A stretch of 64,000 nt of DNA from Takakia lepidozioides (taxonomy: Eukaryota; Streptophyta; Takakiopsida; Takakiales; Takakiaceae): contig CM060733.1 of the NCBI GenBank assembly GCA_030704615.1, forward strand, positions 39,864,001 to 39,928,000, written 5' to 3'. Position 1 is the first letter of the stretch. The number at the start of each line of letters is the position of its first letter. Both the position numbers and the translations under genes were made by a program. The notes beneath the pieces are model-generated. The model saw nothing but the letters and a program-made list of their open reading frames with translations. It did not search any database and had not been told where the DNA came from. This document shows positions 57,346 through 64,000 of the stretch, piece by piece.

Positions 57346-58579
57346 AAACTTAGTATAAGCAAGTTACCCGCATCTGATCGTCACAAACAGGTCCGCCAAG
57401 CATCTGATCGTCATAAACATGGCCGCCATCCTAAACGCCACCATCCTCCAGCGCATCCTTGCCATCCTTCCCTAAAACAAGCTGATTGCTACGATATAGA
57501 AGCCCTGCCGCGTCAGATTTGTTGCTCTGTCCATACACATGACAGTAATCATATCCTTTAAAGACACACCAAGTCATCACGCCACTACCCTCTCTGCCTG
57601 CCGCATGTCATCCTTATTAAATCAACGATCTCAAAGCAATTGGGAGAGCTGCACACTACGCTAAGCCATCCTTCCCTTGTGAGATCACTCCCAGGCAAGA
57701 ATCCATAAAGGCCATGCCGCACTGCATAACGTCCATGGCGGTACCGCTTCCCTTCACCTGCACTTGCACAACACACCACGTGGTCTCCTCCGTAGCTTGA
57801 TCTTTCTGAAACAAATCATCATAAAGAAAGAGGCATCACCGCCTGCAGCTGCACACCCTACTAGCATCGCCCCTTAACTGACTGCTACACCGCATGCCAC
57901 AACGTTCTCCCCGTAAGGTAATCTCACAGAAATCGATCATTACCAACAAGATGGTGGCACCATTAACACGGAGCTGAATCTGCTCTTTGTGTTCCTGCCC
58001 ACTCTCCCTGCTCATTCCATTGCCCGCAGCAGAATCCACTAAGTGTCTTCCCGCCTACGCTCCCTGCTATACACTCTTGCTCGTTCTTCTGCTCATAGCA
58101 CCCCGTAGGGCATTCCCCGCCATCGCGCACAGAAGAAGTTTATTCATCTCCCGGATGAAAAACACACCTGGCCATACGTTTATCCTCATGGATGATAAAT
58201 CATGGATGGATGATAAATCGCAAGGACTTAAGCTATATCCTGGTCGAGTGTTCCAACGTTCCCATGATGTTCCTAGAACATGAATGAACTTCATTCATCC
58301 ATTGGATGAAAAATCCATTGTTTCTTAGTTTGCCTACTTCCATCCAAGCGAAAATCCTTTTTTTAGCTGATGAAATAAACTCACAAGGATAGCTCAACTT
58401 CCTTCCCACTGGTATCAGAGCCCCTGTCTTGTAGAAATGCTGAATCTGAACAAGTAACAACAAAAATTTCAATGTCACTCCCCTGCATTAACACTACAAA
58501 TCCATAAAAGTGTCCAAGTCCCAGACAGCCCTCTAACATTACCCCTCCCCCTCTCAAAAAGCCGTGTCCTCACGGTTTA
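57346..58579 (+). other. LTR-retrotransposon remnant with primer site
   Basis: No gene. A primer site TGGTATCAGAGC lies at 58410-58421 after a stretch rich in GGATGA/TCATCC words (58180-58330), as expected for an LTR end followed by its leader. No second LTR was found in the window. Confidence 0.5.
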
Positions 58580-58855
58580 CTATTTAGGATCAGCAAACCT
58601 TTGTGAGCGAGCACCCTGCTGACGGTGAGAAGCCCTTGGAGGGCTCTGTGTGCGAGCCCGAGCCTTGTCACTGGCTGGCGAAGATAAGTGTCGACTAGCT
58701 GGAAGTGCCAGCACTGCTTTAGCTTGAGAAGGAGGCAAATATTGTGGAATAGGAGATCCCCGTCGTCTTTTCTCCTCCATTGCTAAGTCATACTCCTCAT
58801 CCATGTCAAAGTTACCCTCTACTAAACTAGTAGTATCAGAATCATCTTCTCCCAT
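58580..58855 (-). CDS. Unidentified low-complexity ORF
   Basis: 91-codon minus frame: MGEDDSDTTSLVEGNFDMDE then an Arg/Ser/Pro-rich tail. Possibly a gag end of the adjacent retrotransposon remnant, although its strand is opposite to the primer site. Not recognised. Confidence 0.25.
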   Translation of the reverse strand: MGEDDSDTTSLVEGNFDMDEEYDLAMEEKRRRGSPIPQYLPPSQAKAVLALPASRHLSSPASDKARARTQSPPRASHRQQGARSQRFADPK

Positions 58856-58985
58856 GAGGCCTTTCGGTGGTCTGATCTTCTTGGGTCATTTAGCAAAACA
58901 GAGAACCGGTGGTCTAAGGTTATTTTCTCCTCTCACTATCAAGGCGCCTGATTTGTGAGCTGTCGCTCCCAGGTGTTTCCCTTAT

Positions 58986-59005
58986 AATTGTTTAAGAAAA
59001 AAAAA
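58986..59005. repeat. Poly(A) run
   Basis: About 18 consecutive A; may mark a retrocopy tail, but no parent was identified. Confidence 0.8.
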
Positions 59006-59556
59006 AAAAAAAACACCATCAAATCACACAACTGTATTAAGATCTTACATTCTTCCTATTGTTTTTTGAATAACATATATGTTCAATCAAAATGAAATTG
59101 TTCTCCCAAGTAGTCACTAGTAGTCTGGAGCAACATGTCAGCCTCGTATCATATAGAAGTCTACAACACCTACTTGTGTGTGAATAGCTCTGTGGAAGTT
59201 TACTAGGATCTGCGGGAGTAGGTCTGGAGGTCGAATTATGGTGGATTTCGGCACAGGAAGAGTAATATATATATATTTCCAACAGCACATTTTTTGGTTT
59301 AATTATCGTCAGGCAGATACAGCACTGTTACAGTCCAGACTATAGTTAAACTTCTCAGAAGGTAATTATATTCAGCCTTCAGGACATTTCAGGACCCTGA
59401 TGTTACCAAAAAGTGCAACAAACACAATAAGGGGAAAATACTCCCCTGGAAATTGACCAGGCCCGGCCCCATTGAGTTGCATTCATATTCAGATTGTGTG
59501 TCTCTCACATGTGCATCCAGTAAGTATAATATCATATGAGTGGAGAGGAGTGGCAA
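59006..59556. other. No recognised gene
   Basis: Short frames only; a small (TA)n run near 59265. Confidence 0.45.
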
Positions 59557-60008
59557 GGTAGCGAGCTTCAAATGCGTCTGCACCCATCCTATTTATATAC
59601 AGGTGTCAAGCTCAGTGGAAAATGTGTCCTTTATCTCCTCTCCGACTAAGCTTTATCCCGAGGACTGTGATGGTGTTTAAGGAACCAAGTTGCTGAATGG
59701 CGCAATCCAACCTGCGCTCATGATAAACTCTCCAACACACCAACAGGTAAACCCAGTGCACCGCAAACATTGCCAGTGGCCAGGTAGCGAGCTTCAAATG
59801 CGTCTGCACCCATCCTATTTATATACAGGTGTCAAGCTTAGTGGAAAATGTGTCCTTTATCTCCTCTCCGACTAAGCTTTATCCCGAGGACTGTGATGGT
59901 GTTTAAGGAACCAAGTTGCTGAATGGCGCAATCCAACCTGCGCTTATGATAAACTCTCCAACACACCAACAGGTAAACCCAGTGCACCGCAAACATTGCC
60001 AGTGGCCA
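59557..60008. repeat. 226-bp tandem duplication
   Basis: Copies 59557-59782 and 59783-60008 start GGTAGCGAGCTTCAAATGCG and differ by eye at only two sites (both C to T). Very recent. Confidence 0.93.
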
Positions 60009-60824
60009 GTCATTGGATACAGAAATGTCTAGCTATGGATACCTGTCTTGTGTCTAAGCCGATATCCCACAATGGGGTGATAACTGAGTTGTTCACCCCT
60101 CTCAAGGGGGCTACTTGAGAAAATATTAGTGTAGTGTACATGGAGTTGGAGAGGCTAACTCATCTCAACTATTTTGGTAGCTGGAAAGCACAGCGTCGGT
60201 ATATACTGCAAAGAGTTGTGTGTCTGCAAAAAGCTGGGCACAAAAAAGAAATTGTGTGAGATACAGCCAGAAGGTCACCAGCAATGTGGGTGAGTTGGCA
60301 AAAGGACAGAAGAGTACTTAGGAATGACACAGACCTACCAAACCAAAACCTGACGCAACCAATTTGAACAACCTTAGTATGACCCTTCATAGCTTTCTTT
60401 ACAAAGGCCAATGGTAGAGAATAAAGCGTGTAGTTCTCGCTACAGCTGTGGTACTTGTAATTTTCATTCATTCATCACTTTCAATCTAGCCATGTCCAGC
60501 ACCCTAAGAGACTGAGGGTCTACCTTGATAAATGGTTGGTCCCTAATTGGGAATGAATCAATGAAGCTGTCTTTTAATAATAGTGAGACCTGGTAGAATA
60601 AGAGATCAGCAGATCAATCATCTGTACAGAGTGACAACTCCATACAGAGATCAAAAGCAACCCAAACACGTCTTGCACCAGCCCAAGTTAGAACCTAAGC
60701 TAGCGCAACCTAACTGCAGTCTTAACATTCTTCTGTTAGTCTCAAAACATCAACTTCATAATGTGTGGCAGCGACAAAGCTGTCACCACTCCCCAAAAAT
60801 TATGCACACCACTATACTTTGTAC
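60009..60824. other. Likely downstream part of the minus gene or intergenic
   Basis: A short possible exon (AKKAMKGHTK-like, about 60400-60378) is bounded by AG and GT, but it is too short to be sure. Confidence 0.25.
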
Positions 60825-63800
60825 CGAGTTTCTGCCACTCTGATGACTTGGTGGCATCAGGTATAATTTCCTCCTCTTCTGTGTGTTGGACATCATCGCA
60901 ATTTCAAGCAAAGGTAATCAAAACAGTCAGCATCTTCATTTAACTAAAACATTGTACTCATAAGACGTTGTTTGCTGTAGCCTTGTGGCCATTGACCCCG
61001 CGCCCAGTTTGAGCGGGAACAAAAGGGACAGAACCTACCTCTGTCAGGGGCTGACGTTGGTAGTGTGACACTTAACTAAAACATTTATGAAGTGCAACCT
61101 GAAATTCACTTAACCTTGTCTACAAAAAGGCTGTAATATTCAATTCCTAAACACAATTGAGAAAAAAGGCTCTAAAAGGTTGCAGCGAGAGGCACACACC
61201 TTGTCATCGTTGGATTGCACATTAGTAATCGTGTGAGATCGCAGGTTGTTGCACAGTGACTCTAAATAGCTGCTCAGGACCGCCAAAAATCCCTCCGCGG
61301 CCCTTACCTGTGACAAGTTAATTTTCAAACTCTTCAGCACTCCCTATGAAAAATTTCCCTCCTCCTACATTCAAGGTCCGGTAGGTGGCCACAAGGCTAA
61401 TGAGTACACTTCATCATTATGGCATATGGCATGATCTGAAGGGCCACGGCACTAGACTGAAACTTAAACTCAGGGCAGGGAGTCTACCTTTGAAAAAACA
61501 GATGCAGAGAGGAAAGGGAGTTGTCAATAACCAATGTGCAGGCAGCTTGAAGACAGTATCCATTTTCTGATACAATGTCCAGGCTTTCCTATCAGAGTGC
61601 AACACTGTTCAGGAACATCAAGAACATAGTCCCTGCATCTCTGTTCACTAACTTTAAAATCTCGAGGCTGCGCCTAAAGTCCTCGTCCAGTTGGGGTCTA
61701 ATTGCTGGGCAGCTCACACACAGCAGATTGATGCTTGTGTTAATGATTTCTAGAGGAAATCTGGAAAGCCCGAACCAATTGTGTATACCAAGGTAAGTCA
61801 CTACTGGAGTGCGCCCCTCAAGGCAGTGTCCACTCCCTCTTGTTCCACCCAAACTGGAAGTGGAGTCTATGGCCACAAGGCTACGGCAAACAACATCTTA
61901 TGTGTACATTCTCCGTCTCTCTCTCTGTCTCTTAATCTAATGCTGAAATTGTATGTCACCAACACCCTCCAAAATTTGTGGCATAAATTTAGTATCAACC
62001 ACATGACACTTAAACATAAGTCAGTGGCAGTAGTCATGAGTAGCCACTTAGCTATGAAAGTAGAATCAGTGGCAGTTGGTGATAGTCCTAAAAACCGACC
62101 ACTTGGCCCTTCAAGTAGAGTCAACAGCTTTGCTACACATGTAACCTTTCAAAATTAAGTCAAATGGATATTTAAGTGTTCCTGGATAATTGAGATTGTC
62201 ATTCACAGAATGTCAGTGACAGATCAGAATTTTCAGGGCTTACGCTGATTCCTCAGTCTATCATCAATTTCTGGTATCAGATTCACAGTGCTACTTATGG
62301 CAAATATGACGCCCCAGTCTCCTAACACTCGAGTGCAGTCAGACACTCACCCTTTTTGGCTTCAAAATGTTTTCTGCTCTCACGGTCGTTCTTGGTTGAC
62401 ATTGATAACAAGTAGGTGATGCTTTAATCCTGGAACACACAGGGATCACTAACTTGCTGGTTTATTGGTTGGTTGTGTTGGATCTAGGTGAAGATCACTT
62501 CTACCCTAGATATTTATGGGTCTTGAGGTCAAGTACTAATTGCAGTCAACTCTTCCTGCAGGGATGTGCGGTCAGTAATTATCTTTGAGTGTGATTGATT
62601 ACATTCATTTTGATAGCTATCACTCTAGGATTTGGCTTTTCTACCATAGTCTAGTTATACAGGGGCTCCGGACTAGATGTGTAGTTTATTCAGCTTGTCC
62701 TAAAGCTGAATGAACACCAGAAACAATGAAGAGGTCTTACCTCCCAGTATCTTGTCAAACCAGATCTGGCTGAAAGGAAAGCTTTAAGCCCCTTTCTACC
62801 AAAACCTTCTAAATAACTCTGTAAGATCCTAAACTGTCTCTACAAATGGTGTCTGTGAAGACTGATGACGTCTTAAAAAGTATAGGTCAAACAATGACCT
62901 GTCAGAGTTAGTCCTGACATCACTAGCTACGTCTCTTTCACCAACCTGAGATTCGCTGCATTGATGCACTGGATGCCTTTTAGCAGAACCCTTCTCAGCC
63001 GCCAGTTTCGAGTGGTAGGGCTCCAGAGCTGACATGAGCTCCTTGTGACGTGGCAGCTGCGGCATTGATGACACCGTCACCTGCAATAGCTCCCGCTGGC
63101 ACTATGTAAGCAGTAACATACTATGTCTTCAACAATGCCCATGAAGTAGCAGTTTCCCCAATAGTACATGATATGCAAGCACAATTCCAATCTAATTTCC
63201 ACAACAGAGTCTAGCTGACCACAACAACACAATTGAAAGACAGCATAAAGTCACAAACCACTGCCCAACAAGAGTATCATATACACTGATCACTTGCCAC
63301 CAAAGCTCCAACCATTTTCATCAACCATGCTTTTCAGTTGACTATTTTGAAAATAGATGCTTTACCTTTCTGAGGAAGCCTAGAACACTAATTATGGTAA
63401 ACAACTGAAGCAAGACATCAGCCATACTGGTGACCCCTCTACCAATCCCTCCAAATCAGGTAAGGAGCCTCTGGCTATAAGGCTACAGCACGTAAACTCT
63501 TAGAGCTAGATCATCAGTTGACCCAAAACTCTTTGCAGTTCATGAGTATCACCACTTTTACTGGGACTGACATCATTCCATCTCTTACCTCATACTTTCC
63601 CCCTCTGCCGTTGCATAGCTGTGTCTGCTGCTCATCTCTCTTTCTAAGAAAGACCCTTCCCTTTCTTTCACCTACAATAAAAGGGCTCACACCTTGTCTT
63701 TGTACACGTTGACCCGTACGAGATTGGATGACTTGGCCCGCACTTCTGAAGTCTTGTGCTGTACACCAACCTGCACATCACAGACCATTATCCAGTTGTC

Positions 63801-63988
63801 CTTGTGAAATCAGGCTGGGAGACATAAATAAGCAAAAATCTACAAAAAAACGTACATGAGCTGTCTGGTGTGGAGTGACAGAATCTATCCCACCAAACCA
63901 TGTCACATTTCTCCACATCATAGGTCCTATTATCTGCATTGACTTGATCCAATTGCCAACTGGAATCACAACACCACCCAGATTGAGC
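60825..63988 (-). CDS. Unidentified multi-exon gene, partial
   Basis: Exons that fit GT-AG exactly: 63988-63856 (LNLGGVVIPVGNWIKSMQII...VTWFGGIDSVTPHQTAH), 63770-63693 (VGVQHKTSEVRAKSSNLVRV), 63080-62946 (VTVSSMPQLPRHKELMSALE...HQCSESQ), probably 62765-62741 (IWFDKILG), and 61307-61200 (VRAAEGFLAVLSSYLESLCN...QSNDDK). Another coding stretch is at about 61755-61600 (FPLEIINTSINLLCVSCPAI). A possible exon lies at 60878-60825. The 133-nt first exon leaves one base; the next two are 78 and 135 nt, all in one consistent phase. The upstream part lies beyond the window. The sequence looks like a large helical, non-enzymatic protein, but I do not recognise it. Confidence 0.55.
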
Positions 63989-64000
63989 CTAAGAATGAGA

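Noticed and set aside
1-64000. CRISPR array, rRNA or bacterial operon
   Set aside because: The spaced repeats at 55 kb are hairpins without uniform repeat/spacer units, and the window is clearly eukaryotic; no rRNA words were seen.

Overview
The window looks like nuclear DNA of a seed-free land plant, probably a fern or lycophyte. The evidence is a spliced plastid gene (ORANGE), many DYW-type pentatricopeptide-repeat (PPR) sequences, organellar ssDNA-binding (OSB) fragments, a plant dirigent gene, and dense nested retrotransposons with plant-type primer sites. The species call is inference. Coding density is low. Only ORANGE and the dirigent gene look intact, and part of an unidentified multi-exon gene runs off the right edge.

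Region by region. 1-5.3 kb: decayed OSB and PPR fragments, one split by a 1.07-kb transposon with inverted ends. 5.3-7 kb: LINE and Ty1/copia remnants. 8.9-12.9 kb (minus): complete ORANGE homologue in eight exons, each exon boundary fitting GT-AG and reading frame. 13.2-13.6 kb (plus): a divergent transit-peptide exon plus the start of a bL28-like exon, cut short. 13.6-26.7 kb: a nested transposon pile. A reverse-transcriptase element is interrupted by a Ty3/gypsy chromovirus (14544-19988, TSD CATCA) and then by a CACTA transposon (21034-26291, TSD CCT) that carries PPR and OSB gene pieces. 28-32 kb: a repeat, a strong hairpin, and a nearly full-length DYW PPR pseudogene (minus). 33.7-42.8 kb: a minus-strand copia element (TSD CTTCT), itself containing a LINE and a 2.15-kb insertion (TSD GAATC). 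45.2-45.8 kb: dirigent gene (minus). 49-56 kb: broken methyltransferase-like genes (N4/N6-type and C5-type) with PPR/OSB fragments and a striking array of intronic hairpins. 56-58.5 kb: more PPR/OSB fragments and a retrotransposon primer site. 59.5-60 kb: a 226-bp tandem duplication. 60.8-64 kb: exons of an unidentified minus-strand gene.

The most unusual themes are (1) a recurrent OSB-PPR chimeric sequence, copied many times and captured inside a CACTA element; (2) DNA-methyltransferase-like genes whose introns carry repeated GCGTGCGTCAACGCACGC hairpins; and (3) recurrent in-frame TAG stops, several at likely former CAG codons, which would fit decay of methylated DNA.
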